Positions 8,541 through 17,335 are shown, counted from the first letter of the stretch. The stretch: 57,139 bases of DNA from Propionibacteriales bacterium (GCA_025929075.1 JAICMS010000003.1:1-57139), one strand, 5' to 3'. Program-made: numbers and translations. Notes: generated by a model from the letters alone, not told the origin.

Positions 8541-9887
8541 ATGCCGGGCAGTGACTCGGGCGGCGTGGGCACAGGCCGGCAGCAGGACCGGGAGATCGCC
8601 CGGCTAGCCGTCCCGGCGTTCGCAGCGCTGATCTCCGAGCCGCTCTTCCTGCTGGCAGACTCCGCGATCGTCGGGCACCTCGGGACCTCGCAGCTCGCTG
8701 CCCTGGGCGTCGCCGGTGTCGTCGTACAGACCGTCGTCGGGATCTTCATCTTCCTTGCCTACGGCACGACGTCCACCGTCGCCCGACACCTCGGCGCAGG
8801 CGACACCGGTCGGGCGCTGGCAGTGGGAGTCGACGGCGCCTGGCTGGCCCTGCTGCTCGGCGCGGTGGCGGCGGTCGGGACGCTGGCGCTGAGCCGCCCG
8901 GTCGTCGACGGGTTCACCAGTGATCCGTCAGTGCGCCACTACGCGCTGACCTATCTGCACATCGCCGCCTTCGGCATCCCCGCGCTGTTGGTGATGCTCG
9001 CCGCGACCGGGGTGCTGCGCGGACTGCAGGACACCCGCACGCCGTTGGCCGTGGCGGTGACCGCCAACCTCGTCAACATCGCCTTGAACGTCTCCTTCGT
9101 CTATGGACTCGGCTGGGGCATCGCCGGCTCCGCGCTGGGGACGCTGACGGCGCAGACCACCGCGGCGGTCGTCATCGGGTACGTCGTGGTGCGGGCCGCC
9201 CGGCGGCACGGTGCCCGGCTGTCGCCGCAGCGCGTCGGCATCGCCGCGGCCTGGCGGGTCGGGGTCCCGCTCGTGGTCCGGACGCTGACGCTACGAGCGG
9301 CGCTGCTGACCGCCACCTACGTGGCGGCCGCGATCTCCACCACAGCCGTCGCGGCCCACCAAGTCGCCTTCACCGTCTGGACGTTCCTGACCTTCGCTTT
9401 GGACGCGATCGCGATCGCCGGGCAGGCCATCACGGGTCGGCTGCTCGGCGCAGGTGATGCGGTCGCGGCCCGGGCGGCGACGCGCCGGATGATGGCGTGG
9501 GGGCTGCTGGCCGGGCTGGTGCTGGGCGCGCTGCTCGCGGCCGCCCGGCCCGTCGTCGTACCGCTCTTCACCACCGACCCGCAGGTGCGAGCGCTCGTCT
9601 CGACGGTGCTCCTGATAGCAGCGCTGCACCAACCGGTGTCGGGAGTGGTGTTCGTGCTCGATGGCGTGCTGATCGGCGCAGGCGACGGGCGCTATCTTGC
9701 GTGGGCTGGGCTGGCCACGCTCGTCGTCTTCGTGCCGTTGGCCCTCGCCGTGCTGTGGGCGGGCGGCGGGCTGACCTGGCTGTGGTGGGCGTTCACCGCG
9801 TTCATGCTCGCGCGGCTGGCCACGCTGCTGTGGCGCGAGCGCGGCGACGCGTGGCTGGTGCTCGGCGCTGCCGCCCCGACCCGCTGA
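8541..9887 (+). CDS. MATE family efflux transporter (DinF-like)
   Basis: A 448-aa polytopic membrane protein with about 12 hydrophobic segments and the two-fold MATE repeat (EIARLAVPAFAALISEPLFLLADSAIVGHLG near the start; TTAVAAHQVAFTVWTFLTFALDAIAIAGQAI opening the second half). MATE proteins export cationic drugs and metabolites in exchange for H+ or Na+. The ATG at 8541 has AAGGGGGA about 6 nt upstream. Streptomyces has a DinF-type MATE gene in the same place between dnaB and rplI. The gene ends at a long hairpin shared with the convergent rplI operon. Confidence 0.88.
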   Translation: MPGSDSGGVGTGRQQDREIARLAVPAFAALISEPLFLLADSAIVGHLGTSQLAALGVAGVVVQTVVGIFIFLAYGTTSTVARHLGAGDTGRALAVGVDGAWLALLLGAVAAVGTLALSRPVVDGFTSDPSVRHYALTYLHIAAFGIPALLVMLAATGVLRGLQDTRTPLAVAVTANLVNIALNVSFVYGLGWGIAGSALGTLTAQTTAAVVIGYVVVRAARRHGARLSPQRVGIAAAWRVGVPLVVRTLTLRAALLTATYVAAAISTTAVAAHQVAFTVWTFLTFALDAIAIAGQAITGRLLGAGDAVAARAATRRMMAWGLLAGLVLGALLAAARPVVVPLFTTDPQVRALVSTVLLIAALHQPVSGVVFVLDGVLIGAGDGRYLAWAGLATLVVFVPLALAVLWAGGGLTWLWWAFTAFMLARLATLLWRERGDAWLVLGAAAPTR

Positions 9888-9900
9888 CCCGCCAGCCCCC

Positions 9901-9962
9901 GCGAAGTGCGGGAAACTGGCGAACTTGTGTCCCGATCTGCGAACCACTTTCCCGCAGTTCGC
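9901..9962. repeat. 62-bp intergenic hairpin, family H copy 1
   Basis: The left arm GCGAAGTGCGGGAAACTGG (9901-9919) and the right arm CCACTTTCCCGCAGTTCGC (9944-9962) pair at 17 of 19 positions. The element lies between the convergent ends of the MATE gene and rplI. Its right arm matches 26359-26379 at 20 of 21 positions, so it is a repeat family and not just a terminator. It could still act as a bidirectional terminator; there is no U-tract. Confidence 0.8.
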
Positions 9963-9972
9963 GGTGCGCGCC

Positions 9973-10419
9973 CTAGGAGGCGACGACTTCGAGGGTGAGG
10001 TCGGCCCACATCTCGTCGTGCACCCGGACCTTCACCTGGTGGACGCCGACGGTCTTGATCGGGTTGCCGAGCTGGATGCGCCGCTTGTCGATCTCCGGAC
10101 CGCCGGCGGACGTGACCGCCGCCACGATGTCGTTGATCGTGACCGCGCCGAAGAGCCGGCCGCTCGACCCCGCCTGAGCGGGGATCGTCACGGTCAGCGC
10201 CTGCAGCTGGTCACGGATCTCCTCGGCCCGCCCGAGGTCGCGCACGTCGCGCACCGAGCGGGCCTTCTTGATGGAGTCGATCTGCCGCTGGGCGCCCTTG
10301 GTCCAGGCGATCGCGAAACCACGCGGCATCAGGTAGTTGCGGCCGTAGCCGTCCTTGACCTCGACGACATCCCCCGGAGTACCGAGGTTGGCGACCTCCT
10401 GGGTCAGGATGAGCTTCAT
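9973..10419 (-). CDS. rplI: 50S ribosomal protein bL9
   Basis: A 148-aa protein with the bL9 N-terminal signature (MKLILTQEVANLGTPGDVVEVKDGYGRNYLMPRGFAI), a long connecting helix and the C-terminal domain with GRLFGAVTINDI. It binds 23S rRNA at the base of the L1 stalk. The ATG at 10419 is fixed by the conserved N-terminus. It is the last gene of the rpsF-ssb-rpsR-rplI set, 29 bp after rpsR. Confidence 0.97.
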   Translation of the reverse strand: MKLILTQEVANLGTPGDVVEVKDGYGRNYLMPRGFAIAWTKGAQRQIDSIKKARSVRDVRDLGRAEEIRDQLQALTVTIPAQAGSSGRLFGAVTINDIVAAVTSAGGPEIDKRRIQLGNPIKTVGVHQVKVRVHDEMWADLTLEVVAS

Positions 10420-10448
10420 CGTGCGTCTCCTGTCGGTGAACCCGGCGG

Positions 10449-10685
10449 TCAGCGGGCGGTCGAGGTGTAGGGCAGCAGGGCCATCTCGCGGGCGTTCTTG
10501 ATCGCCGTGGCGACATCGCGCTGGTGCTGCGTGCAGTTGCCCGTCACTCGACGCGCCCGGATCTTGCCGCGGTCGGAGATGAACTTCCGCAGCATCGCGG
10601 CGTCCTTGTAGTCGACGTACGCGGTCTTGTCCTTGCAGAACGCGCAAACCTTCTTCTTCGGCTTGCGCAGGATTTGCTTGGCCAT
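10449..10685 (-). CDS. rpsR: 30S ribosomal protein bS18, zinc-binding (C+) form
   Basis: A 78-aa bS18. It has Cys-x2-Cys (VCAFCKDK) near residue 14 and a later Cys and His (NCTQHQRD), so this is the C+ zinc-ribbon paralogue and not the zinc-free C- form that some actinobacteria express under zinc limitation. It pairs with bS6 on the 30S platform. It lies between ssb and rplI as usual. Confidence 0.97.
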   Translation of the reverse strand: MAKQILRKPKKKVCAFCKDKTAYVDYKDAAMLRKFISDRGKIRARRVTGNCTQHQRDVATAIKNAREMALLPYTSTAR

Positions 10686-10780
10686 TGTGGTGCTCCCTCT
10701 TGGTGAGCCCGGCTCGCGCCGGAATGGTTGGTGGGTGTCGGTTCAGCGCCGCCCGCCCGAAGGACAGCGGCGCAGGTCGA

Positions 10781-11296
10781 TCAGAAGGGCGGTTCGTCGC
10801 CGGCGTCTCCGGCAGTGGGGGCCGCCCAGGGATCGTTGGCAGCCGAGCTCTGGGCGCCGGCTGCGGCCGGTGCGGCCGAGGCCCACGGGTCGTTGCCGCC
10901 GAAGCCGCTGTCGCTCGAGCCTCCGCCGGAGCGGCTGGTCTTGGTGACCTTGGCCGTGGCGTAGCGAAGGGACGGCCCGATCTCGTCGACGTCGATCTCG
11001 AAGACCGTGCGCTTCTCACCTTCGCGGGTCTCGTAGGACCGCTGCTTGAGTCGGCCCGACACGATCACCCGCGATCCGCGCTGCAGCGACTCGGCAACGT
11101 TTTCGGCCGCCTGGCGCCAGATCGAGCAGCGCAAGAACAGCGCGTCGCCGTCCTTCCACTCGTTGGCCTGCTTGTCGAAGAAGCGTGGCGTCGACGCGAC
11201 GGTGAAGTTGGCCACCGCTGCACCGGAGGGGGTGAACCTCAGGTCAGGGTCGTCGGTCAGGTTGCCGATCACGGTGATCGTGGTGTCGCCTGCCAT
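10781..11296 (-). CDS. ssb: Single-stranded DNA-binding protein
   Basis: A 171-aa protein with an N-terminal OB fold ([28 protein letters not shown]; residues 1 to about 110), a Gly/Ser/Ala-rich flexible linker and the acidic tip DEPPF that recruits partner proteins. It binds ssDNA at forks. The ATG at 11296 has GGAGG upstream. It lies in the rpsF-ssb-rpsR-rplI set. Confidence 0.97.
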   Translation of the reverse strand: MAGDTTITVIGNLTDDPDLRFTPSGAAVANFTVASTPRFFDKQANEWKDGDALFLRCSIWRQAAENVAESLQRGSRVIVSGRLKQRSYETREGEKRTVFEIDVDEIGPSLRYATAKVTKTSRSGGGSSDSGFGGNDPWASAAPAAAGAQSSAANDPWAAPTAGDAGDEPPF

Positions 11297-11410
11297 GTAG
11301 AGCCTCCGTGGAGTGTCCCGTGAAATGTCTCCTGGGATGTCGCCATCCCGCGGGAGTCGCCGCCTCGGGTAGGCGGGTGGAATGTTCGACGCGCGTCGTG
11401 GCGACGCTTG

Positions 11411-11701
11411 TCAGTGGACCTCTGGCCGGATGACCTTGGTCCGCATGACGGACTCGTTGAGCCCGAGTTGGCGGTCCAGCTCTGCGACCGTAGCGGGCTC
11501 CGCCGACAGGTTCACCACGGCGTAGATGCCTTCGTGCTTCTTGTCGATCTCGTAGGCCAGCCGGCGCCGCCCCCACACGTCGACGGACTCGACGCTGCCG
11601 CCGTCCTGGCGGACGAGGTTGAGGTAGGCGTCGAGCGACGGCTCGATCGTGCGCTCCTCGAGGTCGGGGTCGAGGATCACCATCAACTCGTAATTGCGCA
11701 T
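11411..11701 (-). CDS. rpsF: 30S ribosomal protein bS6
   Basis: A 96-aa bS6 ([19 protein letters not shown] at the start, [20 protein letters not shown] in the middle, ending VIRPEVH). It forms a heterodimer with bS18. The ATG at 11701 has GGGAGGTGG about 10 nt upstream. It is the first gene of the leftward ribosomal/ssb set. The leader contains two short hairpins (see findings). Confidence 0.97.
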   Translation of the reverse strand: MRNYELMVILDPDLEERTIEPSLDAYLNLVRQDGGSVESVDVWGRRRLAYEIDKKHEGIYAVVNLSAEPATVAELDRQLGLNESVMRTKVIRPEVH

Positions 11702-11925
11702 GTGCTGCTATCCACCTCCCGTGGACTTGGCGGTCACGGGCGTTCCGTGACAGGAGGTCACGCGGCGCCTGCATCGTCTGTCCGGGCGTCGGCCCGGCTG
11801 CCCCGCGTGCGCCCAGCGGCTCGCCGGGCGACGCGCCAAGGCTAGCAGCGGGCCGCGGCTGCGCGGTAATCGTCGTCCACAGGCCTGGCCGGTCGCCGTA
11901 CGGCGTGGGGACAGCTCCGAGTCCG

Positions 11926-12001
11926 ACGGGGCAAGCACCTTGTTTCCGGGGCAGGTTTCCCCCGAATTCGGGGTGCCCGCCCCGTAAACGGGGCAAGCAC
12001 C
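11926..12001. repeat. Palindrome bounded by a 14-bp direct repeat
   Basis: The 14-mer ACGGGGCAAGCACC occurs at 11926-11939 and 11988-12001. Between them lies an imperfect inverted repeat centred on CCCCGAATTCGGGG, with flanking arms rich in GGGGC. Such structure downstream of the permease gene could slow or stop transcription. Confidence 0.7.
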
Positions 12002-12003
12002 GG

Positions 12004-12081
12004 GCGGGGGCCGAGGGGAGCGGCGGAGGAGGCCGGTTGCGGGCGGGGGCCGAGGGGAGCGGCGGAGGAGACCGGTTGCGG
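12004..12081. repeat. Tandem 39-bp repeat, two copies
   Basis: Two adjacent 39-bp units (12004-12042 and 12043-12081) differ at one base (GGAGGCCGG versus GGAGACCGG). A partial third copy follows. The purine-rich G tracts are strongly strand-biased. Confidence 0.85.
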
Positions 12082-12108
12082 GCGAGGGGCGGTTGCGGGG
12101 TGGAGGGG

Positions 12109-14652
12109 TTACTCGGTGGCGATGGCTTGGAGTACGTCGAGCTTGGCAGCCCGACGCGCGGGCAGCACCGCTGCCAGCACTCCGATGACCGCGGCCGCGA
12201 CGACGAACACCACCAGCTGGATCCACGGGATGCTCAGCACGTTGAGGCCCTGGTCGGCGAGCGCCCTGACCATCGCCGAGCCGAAGACGATGCCCATTGC
12301 CACGCCGAGCACGGCTCCGAGGACCGCGATCACCACCGACTCCAGCCGGACCATCCGCCGCAGCTGCGCTCGACTCAAGCCGACCGCACGCAGCAACCCG
12401 ATCTCGCGAGTGCGCTCGATGATCGACAGTGCCAGCGTGTTGACGATGCCGAGGATCGCGATCACGATCGCGAGCGCCAGCAGCCCGTAGATCATGTAGA
12501 GGAACTGGTCGATCTGCTTGCTCTGCGCGTCGATGAACTGCTGCTGGGTCTGCAGCGAGATCGTCGGCAGGTCGGCGACGGTCTTCTGGATCTCCGCCGT
12601 GACCGTGTCGATGTCCGCCTTCGGCGCCTTGCTGACGAACAGGTAGGCGTCCATCGGCTTGAGGCCACCGGCCTGCAGGGTCTGCAACGACACGAGGTAG
12701 GGCATCGGCATCGAGTTGGTAGCGAACGTCCCGGCCACCACCACGGTCTGCGTGCCGCCCTGGAGCCTCAGCGGCACCCGCTCCCCGACCCGGAGGTGGT
12801 TCGCCTTCGCCGTACCGGCATCCACCAGGATCGTGTGCGTGGCAGCCGCTGACAGGGCGCCTACAGCCATCCGGACGTTGAGCGTCCGAGCCAGCTGGCC
12901 GACGTCGGCCGCCCCGATCGTGGCGTCGTTCCCGTCGACCTTGCCGCTGGCGATCCGGAGCTCGGCCACCGTCTTCACGCCGGGCAGCGATCGGATCGAC
13001 GCGGCGATGGCGGGCGAGAACGGCGACTGGGTCTTGCTCGACACGATCAACGGTGCTGTCACCGTCTGTCGGATCGCCTGCTCGGTGCTGGCCTTGGTCG
13101 ACTGACCGAAGATCGCCATCGTGGAGACCAGCGTCAGCCCGATCATCAGGGCGCTCGCTGTCGCGGCGGTCCGGCGTGGGTTGCGCAGGGAGTTGGCGGT
13201 CGCCAGCTGCCCGACCGTGCCATAGAGCGACCGATACAGCGCACCGAGTACGGCGACGACCGGGCGCCCGACGACCGGGCTCAGCAGTGACACCCCTACC
13301 AACACCGCGAGTGCCCCCAACCCGATCCCGGTCAGCCCACCCGAACCGGAGCCGATCCAGCCGGCGACGATCGCCGCGATGCCCAAGGCGATGAGCACGC
13401 CGCCGACGACCAGCCGCCGGCCCATGCCGGACTCGCCGAGGGTTACGTCGTCGCGCATCGCCTCGACCGGTGCGACCCGGCTGGCGCGGCGGGCCGGCAA
13501 GTAGGCCGCCACCAGGGTGACGAGGATGCCGACGACGTACGAGACGACGACGGTGCGAACGTGCACCGGCATGGTGGTCCCACTCACGTCGAGACCGATC
13601 AGCCCGAAGAGCCCCTTGAGCGCGATCGCCAGCAGGTAGCCGGCGCCGAGCCCGATGGTCGACCCGATGAAGCCGACGGCAAGCGCCTCCAGCAGCACCG
13701 ACCTGTTGACCTGTCGGCGGGACGCGCCCATCGCTCGGAGCAGGGCCAGCTCGCGGCTGCGTTGGGCGACGAGGATCGAGAACGTGTTGATGATCAGGAA
13801 GATGCCAACCACCAACGCGATCGCTGCGAAGACCAGCAGGAACGTGTTGAGGAAGCCGAGGATCTTGCCGATCTCCTTCTGGTTCTGCGCCGCGACCGCG
13901 TCGCCGGCGCGCGCCGTCACCCCTGTCGGCAGGACGCGGCGGGCCTGGTCGCGAAGTTCCACTTGTGACACCCCGGGCTTGGTGGTCAGCCCGACCTCGG
14001 TGAAGACGTCTCGACCGTGGAAGAACAGCTGCTGGATGGCGGGCCGGTCCCACATCGTCAGCGTCGCCCCCGCGAGGGAGTTGCCCTCGCCGAACGTCAC
14101 AATCCCGGTCAGCCTGGCGGTCATCATCGGGGGGGTGCCTGGGGTCTGAAGATGGACCGTGTCGCCGATCCGGTAGCCGCTCTTGTCGACGGTCTGCTGG
14201 TCGAGGGCGATCTGGTGGACTCCGTGCGGCAGCCGACCGGCGGCAAGGGTGAGGATGCGGTTGCCCGTGATCGCCTTCGTCGGGGTGAAACTGAACGCCA
14301 GCCCGGGGGCTCCGCCGCCACCGACGACCTTGCCATCCGGGCCGATCACGTACACGCCCTGCACCTGGTCGTTGCCGTGCGCCGCGGCGGCTCCCGGCAG
14401 CCGGCCGAGCTGGCGGACGACCGAGGCGGGGATGGTACGGGTGTCCGCGACCGAGTCGAAGCTGCAGGCGCCCTTGGGGCACACCTGGACGTCGGCAGTG
14501 GTCCCTTTGACGATGCCGTCGAACGTCGCCCGCAGCGTGTCGGTGAAGATGAACGACCCGGCCACGAAGGCCACGCCGATCACGATCGCCAGCCCGGACA
14601 GGACCAGGCGAACCTTGCGGGCAAGCAGGTTCCGCAGCGTCACCTTGAGCAT
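12109..14652 (-). CDS. ABC transporter permease, MacB/FtsX type (847 aa)
   Basis: One N-terminal membrane helix (LSGLAIVIGVAFVAGSFIF), a large extracytoplasmic domain, and two FtsX-type core domains, each preceded by three-helix sets; the final FtsX copy ends with the VLAAVLPARRAAKLDVLQAIATE motif. These permeases work mechanically on periplasmic or extracellular substrates such as peptides, lipoproteins or antibiotics rather than as classical channels. The start at 14652 lies 2 bp after the stop of the ATPase gene, so the two are one operon. The specific substrate is unknown. Confidence 0.9.
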   Translation of the reverse strand: MLKVTLRNLLARKVRLVLSGLAIVIGVAFVAGSFIFTDTLRATFDGIVKGTTADVQVCPKGACSFDSVADTRTIPASVVRQLGRLPGAAAAHGNDQVQGVYVIGPDGKVVGGGGAPGLAFSFTPTKAITGNRILTLAAGRLPHGVHQIALDQQTVDKSGYRIGDTVHLQTPGTPPMMTARLTGIVTFGEGNSLAGATLTMWDRPAIQQLFFHGRDVFTEVGLTTKPGVSQVELRDQARRVLPTGVTARAGDAVAAQNQKEIGKILGFLNTFLLVFAAIALVVGIFLIINTFSILVAQRSRELALLRAMGASRRQVNRSVLLEALAVGFIGSTIGLGAGYLLAIALKGLFGLIGLDVSGTTMPVHVRTVVVSYVVGILVTLVAAYLPARRASRVAPVEAMRDDVTLGESGMGRRLVVGGVLIALGIAAIVAGWIGSGSGGLTGIGLGALAVLVGVSLLSPVVGRPVVAVLGALYRSLYGTVGQLATANSLRNPRRTAATASALMIGLTLVSTMAIFGQSTKASTEQAIRQTVTAPLIVSSKTQSPFSPAIAASIRSLPGVKTVAELRIASGKVDGNDATIGAADVGQLARTLNVRMAVGALSAAATHTILVDAGTAKANHLRVGERVPLRLQGGTQTVVVAGTFATNSMPMPYLVSLQTLQAGGLKPMDAYLFVSKAPKADIDTVTAEIQKTVADLPTISLQTQQQFIDAQSKQIDQFLYMIYGLLALAIVIAILGIVNTLALSIIERTREIGLLRAVGLSRAQLRRMVRLESVVIAVLGAVLGVAMGIVFGSAMVRALADQGLNVLSIPWIQLVVFVVAAAVIGVLAAVLPARRAAKLDVLQAIATE

Positions 14653-14654
14653 GC

Positions 14655-15491
14655 TCAGGCTCCCGCCTCGCTGCCGGTGGCCATCGTTCCCGTCGCCGCG
14701 GCCGAGCCCCCTGCCGCAGCGGTGAGGCGCTTGAGCTGCTCCAGCACCAGTTCGGCACTGGGCTGATGTAACTCGTCCACGACGAGGCCGTCGGCGAGGA
14801 AGACGACGCGGTCGGTGTAGGCGGCCGCCACTGGGTCGTGCGTCACCATCACGACCGTCTGCCCGTGGCTGTCGACGGTGTCGCGAAGGAAGCTCAGCAC
14901 CTCAGCGCCGGAGGTCGAGTCGAGGTTGCCGGTGGGCTCATCGGCGAAGACCACGTCGGGCTGCGAGAGAAGTGCCCGGGCGCAGGCCACCCGCTGCTGC
15001 TGCCCGCCGGAAAGCTCGCTGGGACGGTGCGACAGCCGGTCGCGCAGGCCGGTCACGTCGACCACGGTGTCGAACCAGTCCGGGTCGGGCTTGCGTCCGG
15101 CCAGCGACAGCGGGAGCTCGATGTTCTCCTGGGCGGTGAGGGTCGGAACAAGGTTGAACGCCTGGAAGACGAAGCCGACCTTGTCCCGGCGGATCCGGGT
15201 CAGCTCCTTGTCCCCGAGCGTCGACAGCTCGACATCCCCGAGGTAGACCTCCCCGGAGGTCGGCTTGTCGAGCGCGGCCATGCAGTGCATCAGCGTCGAC
15301 TTGCCAGATCCCGAGGCGCCCATGACCGCGGTGAAGCGCCCGGCGGCGAACTCGATGGAAACGCCGTCGAGTGCTGCGACCACGGTGTCCCCTCGGCCAT
15401 AGGTCTTGCGCAGGTCGGCGGCGCGCGCGGCGACGCGGCGGCCCTCCGCGGGCAGGCGGTCCGCGGTGACGGCAGCAGAGATGTTCGACAT
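14655..15491 (-). CDS. ABC transporter ATP-binding protein, LolD/MacB type
   Basis: A 278-aa ATPase with Walker A GASGSGKST (58-66), Q-loop VFQAFNL, signature LSGGQ (160-164), Walker B VVFADEP (180-186) and an H-loop (VMVTHD). It powers the adjacent FtsX-type permease. An Ala/Gly/Thr-rich tail of about 20 residues follows the domain. The ATG at 15491 has GAGGAG upstream and is the first gene of the operon. Confidence 0.92.
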   Translation of the reverse strand: MSNISAAVTADRLPAEGRRVAARAADLRKTYGRGDTVVAALDGVSIEFAAGRFTAVMGASGSGKSTLMHCMAALDKPTSGEVYLGDVELSTLGDKELTRIRRDKVGFVFQAFNLVPTLTAQENIELPLSLAGRKPDPDWFDTVVDVTGLRDRLSHRPSELSGGQQQRVACARALLSQPDVVFADEPTGNLDSTSGAEVLSFLRDTVDSHGQTVVMVTHDPVAAAYTDRVVFLADGLVVDELHQPSAELVLEQLKRLTAAAGGSAAATGTMATGSEAGA

Positions 15492-15711
15492 GACTCCTCG
15501 TCTTGGGCTTGGGGACGCGCCCCCGGTCCGTTGCTTCGGGCGCGCGTAGCCGATCTCGGCGCCCTCAGGCTAACCAGGGCACACCACCAAGCCAATCCGG
15601 TTGATCACCTATACCGCCCCGGAACCGTCCCGGGTGTTGACCCGGGTCCAGCCCCGGGACCGGTCGCCCTCACGGTCGGGTGAGCACCGGCCGGTCGTCG
15701 TACCCGATCCC

Positions 15712-15717
15712 TAGAGT
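15712..15717 (+). promoter_or_regulatory. -10 element for a leaderless message
   Basis: TAGAGT ends 7 nt before the ATG at 15725, and there is no Shine-Dalgarno between them, so transcription should begin at or next to the start codon. No good -35 is visible at 17-18 bp. Confidence 0.5.
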
Positions 15718-15724
15718 GGTCGCC

Positions 15725-16525
15725 ATGGCAGGCCAGCGGATCGGAGCCCACGTCGACCAGCAGGACCCCGTGGCGGAGGCAACCGCCCGGGGGGCCGACC
15801 TCGCCCAGTTCTTCCTGGGTGACCCGCAGGGCTGGAAGGGACCGGTCGTGCAGTACGACGGGGGGCCGGACGCCTTGCGCGCCGCCGCCACCAGCGCCGG
15901 AATCGACCTCTACATCCACGCGCCGTACGTGCTCAACGTCGCCACGACCAACAACCGGATCCGGATTCCGTCACGCAAGCTGCTCCAGCAGCAGGTCGAT
16001 GCGGCGGCCGGGATCGGCGCCAAGGCACTGATCGTCCACGGGGGGCATGTGCTGAAGGCCGACGACCCGGCTGCCGGGTTCGACAACTGGCGCAAATGCG
16101 TCGAGCGGCTGGAGATGAAGGTGCCGCTGCTGATCGAGAACACAGCCGGTGGCGACAACGCAATGGCCAGGATGCTCGAACGGATCGCCAAGCTTTGGGA
16201 GGCGATCGGCTCGGCCGACGGCGGCGACAGCGTGGGGCTCTGTCTCGACACCTGCCATGCTCATGCCGCCGGCGAGGAGCTGGGCAGCCTCGTCGACCGG
16301 GCCCGGGCGGTCACCGGAAGGGTCGACCTGGTGCACGCCAACGACTCGCGGGACCCCTTCGGGTCCGGAGCCGACCGGCACACCAATCTCGGGACCGGCA
16401 GCGTCGGAGCGGACAACCTCGTCGCCGTGGTTCGGGCAGCCGGTACTCCGGTTGTCGTGGAGACTCCGGGCGGAGTCGAGGGTCAGGCCGCCGACATCGC
16501 CTGGCTACGCGACCGCGGCATCTAG
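15725..16525 (+). CDS. Endonuclease IV (deoxyribonuclease IV)-type TIM-barrel protein
   Basis: A 266-aa AP-endonuclease family 2 barrel with the metal-binding series of endonuclease IV: HAPYVLN, HGGH, IENTAGG, CLDTCHAHAAG, HANDSRDPFGSGADRH and a late VVETPGG. These His, Glu and Asp positions hold a trinuclear zinc site that cuts 5' of abasic sites. Length is near normal. The ATG at 15725 is used; an ATG further upstream would add residues with no homology and skip the leaderless promoter. A sugar-isomerase role is possible for the fold, but the HANDS and GADRH motifs favour DNA repair. Confidence 0.85.
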   Translation: MAGQRIGAHVDQQDPVAEATARGADLAQFFLGDPQGWKGPVVQYDGGPDALRAAATSAGIDLYIHAPYVLNVATTNNRIRIPSRKLLQQQVDAAAGIGAKALIVHGGHVLKADDPAAGFDNWRKCVERLEMKVPLLIENTAGGDNAMARMLERIAKLWEAIGSADGGDSVGLCLDTCHAHAAGEELGSLVDRARAVTGRVDLVHANDSRDPFGSGADRHTNLGTGSVGADNLVAVVRAAGTPVVVETPGGVEGQAADIAWLRDRGI

Positions 16526-16534
16526 TGTCCCGCG
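16522..16534. repeat. 13-bp copy of the CTAGTGTCCCGCG repeat
   Basis: CTAGTGTCCCGCG starts within the last sense codon and stop of the endonuclease IV gene. The same 13-mer forms the left part of the hairpin at 21740-21759. The inverted arm is lost here; instead CCGCGGCA occurs on both sides as a direct repeat. Confidence 0.5.
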
Positions 16535-16583
16535 GCAGACGTTCGTTTACCGTTGCGCCCGGTTCGGACCGCCGCCTCGGCGA

Positions 16584-16889
16584 TCACCGCTCGGCCCGCC
16601 GCGTTCCCTTAAGCCTGGTGATCTCTCGTTCCAACCGCTGGGTTTCGGCCTCCAGCTCAAGCACCTGAGCAATGCCGGCGAGGTTGAGACCGCTGGCCAG
16701 CAACGTCGTGATCCGGTCCACCTGCTGGACGTCGTCGCGGCTGTACCGCCGAGTGCCGCCGGAGGTTCGCTGCGGCTCCAGCAGGCCTTTCGCCTCATAG
16801 TGCCTGAGCATCTGCGGATCGACGCCGGTGAGCTCAGCCACGACGGAGATGCCGAACAACCCCCTGTCGGCGGGGAACTCCGCGATCAT
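16584..16889 (-). CDS. MerR-family regulator, HspR-like
   Basis: A 101-aa protein with a MerR winged helix (FGISVVAELTGVDPQMLRHYEAKGLLEPQRTSGGTRRYSRDDV, residues about 11-54) and a short coiled coil at the end (ELEAETQRLEREITRL). The segment NLAGIAQVLELE matches the HspR repressor of actinobacterial heat-shock genes. It overlaps the stop of the J-protein gene by 4 bp (ATGA), and an Hsp20 gene is divergent, so a repressor of this locus is the best reading. I do not see a perfect HAIR box (CTTGAGT-N7-ACTCAAG) in the intergenic region. Confidence 0.75.
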   Translation of the reverse strand: MIAEFPADRGLFGISVVAELTGVDPQMLRHYEAKGLLEPQRTSGGTRRYSRDDVQQVDRITTLLASGLNLAGIAQVLELEAETQRLEREITRLKGTRRAER

Positions 16890-17263
16890 CGATCCGGCCT
16901 CTCGTTCACCGACGGAGACCAGCGCACCGGGCCGGCCACGAACTCGACACCCGCGCTCGGACTCCCACCGGGAGGGCGCGGGTGTCGAGCCCTCCGGGGT
17001 GTCCGCGGGGTGCCCTTAGGCTGCTTCCCCCTCTCGTCTGCGGCGGTCGCACGATCGTCGGCGCTGAGCCGTCGATAGGCCTCCTCAACGGCGAGGAAGT
17101 CGGCGGTGGCGGCCGGGTCACCGCCGAGATCGGGGTGCAGCTGGAGGGCCAGCCGGCGATAGGCGCGCCGGATGGCATCGCGATGGGCGTCGGGTTCCAG
17201 TTCGAGCCGAGCGAGCAGCGCGGACCGCTCAGACCGGTTCAAGGGGACAGGCTGCGCACACAC
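16886..17263 (-). CDS. Small J-domain protein
   Basis: About 125 aa: a J domain (residues about 10-63) with the HPD tripeptide in LQLHPDLGGD and the flanking RRAYRRLALQ and FLAVEEAYRRLS helices, then a disordered Pro/Arg-rich tail. It lacks the Gly/Phe, zinc-finger and client-binding parts of DnaJ, so it probably only stimulates Hsp70 ATPase. The GTG at 17263 follows AGGAGG by about 10 nt; the frame continues upstream without good sequence. It is translationally coupled to the HspR-like regulator. Confidence 0.75.
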   Translation of the reverse strand: MCAQPVPLNRSERSALLARLELEPDAHRDAIRRAYRRLALQLHPDLGGDPAATADFLAVEEAYRRLSADDRATAADERGKQPKGTPRTPRRARHPRPPGGSPSAGVEFVAGPVRWSPSVNERPDR

Positions 17264-17306
17264 GGCGAGGGTCCTCCTCTCCTCCACGGCTAGCGCACAT
17301 TCTAAC

Positions 17307-17335
17307 TTGACATCGTGACGGTGGCGACACAAAAT
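17307..17335 (+). promoter_or_regulatory. Promoter of the Hsp20 gene
   Basis: TTGACA (17307-17312), 17-bp spacer, CAAAAT (17330-17335), a good housekeeping-sigma match. The -35 lies in CTTGACA, which resembles one half-site of the HspR HAIR box. Confidence 0.6.

Larger units (their letters stand above)
11702..12108. other. Repeat-rich intergenic region upstream of rpsF
   Basis: 407 bp between rpsF and the end of the ABC permease. 11702-11925 should contain the rpsF leader and promoter. 11926-12100 is repeat DNA: a direct repeat, an imperfect palindrome and a tandem 39-bp unit, each listed separately. No gene is supported. Confidence 0.65.

Noticed and set aside
9973-11019. 348-aa frame that includes rplI
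   Set aside because: The first 200 residues are antisense-like Arg/Pro/Ala sequence running through rpsR and ssb; only the rplI part is real.
11708-14758. A 1016-aa minus-strand frame
   Set aside because: Out of frame with the permease, which has all FtsX motifs; composition is Arg/Gly/Asp-rich, as expected for a shadow in high-GC DNA.
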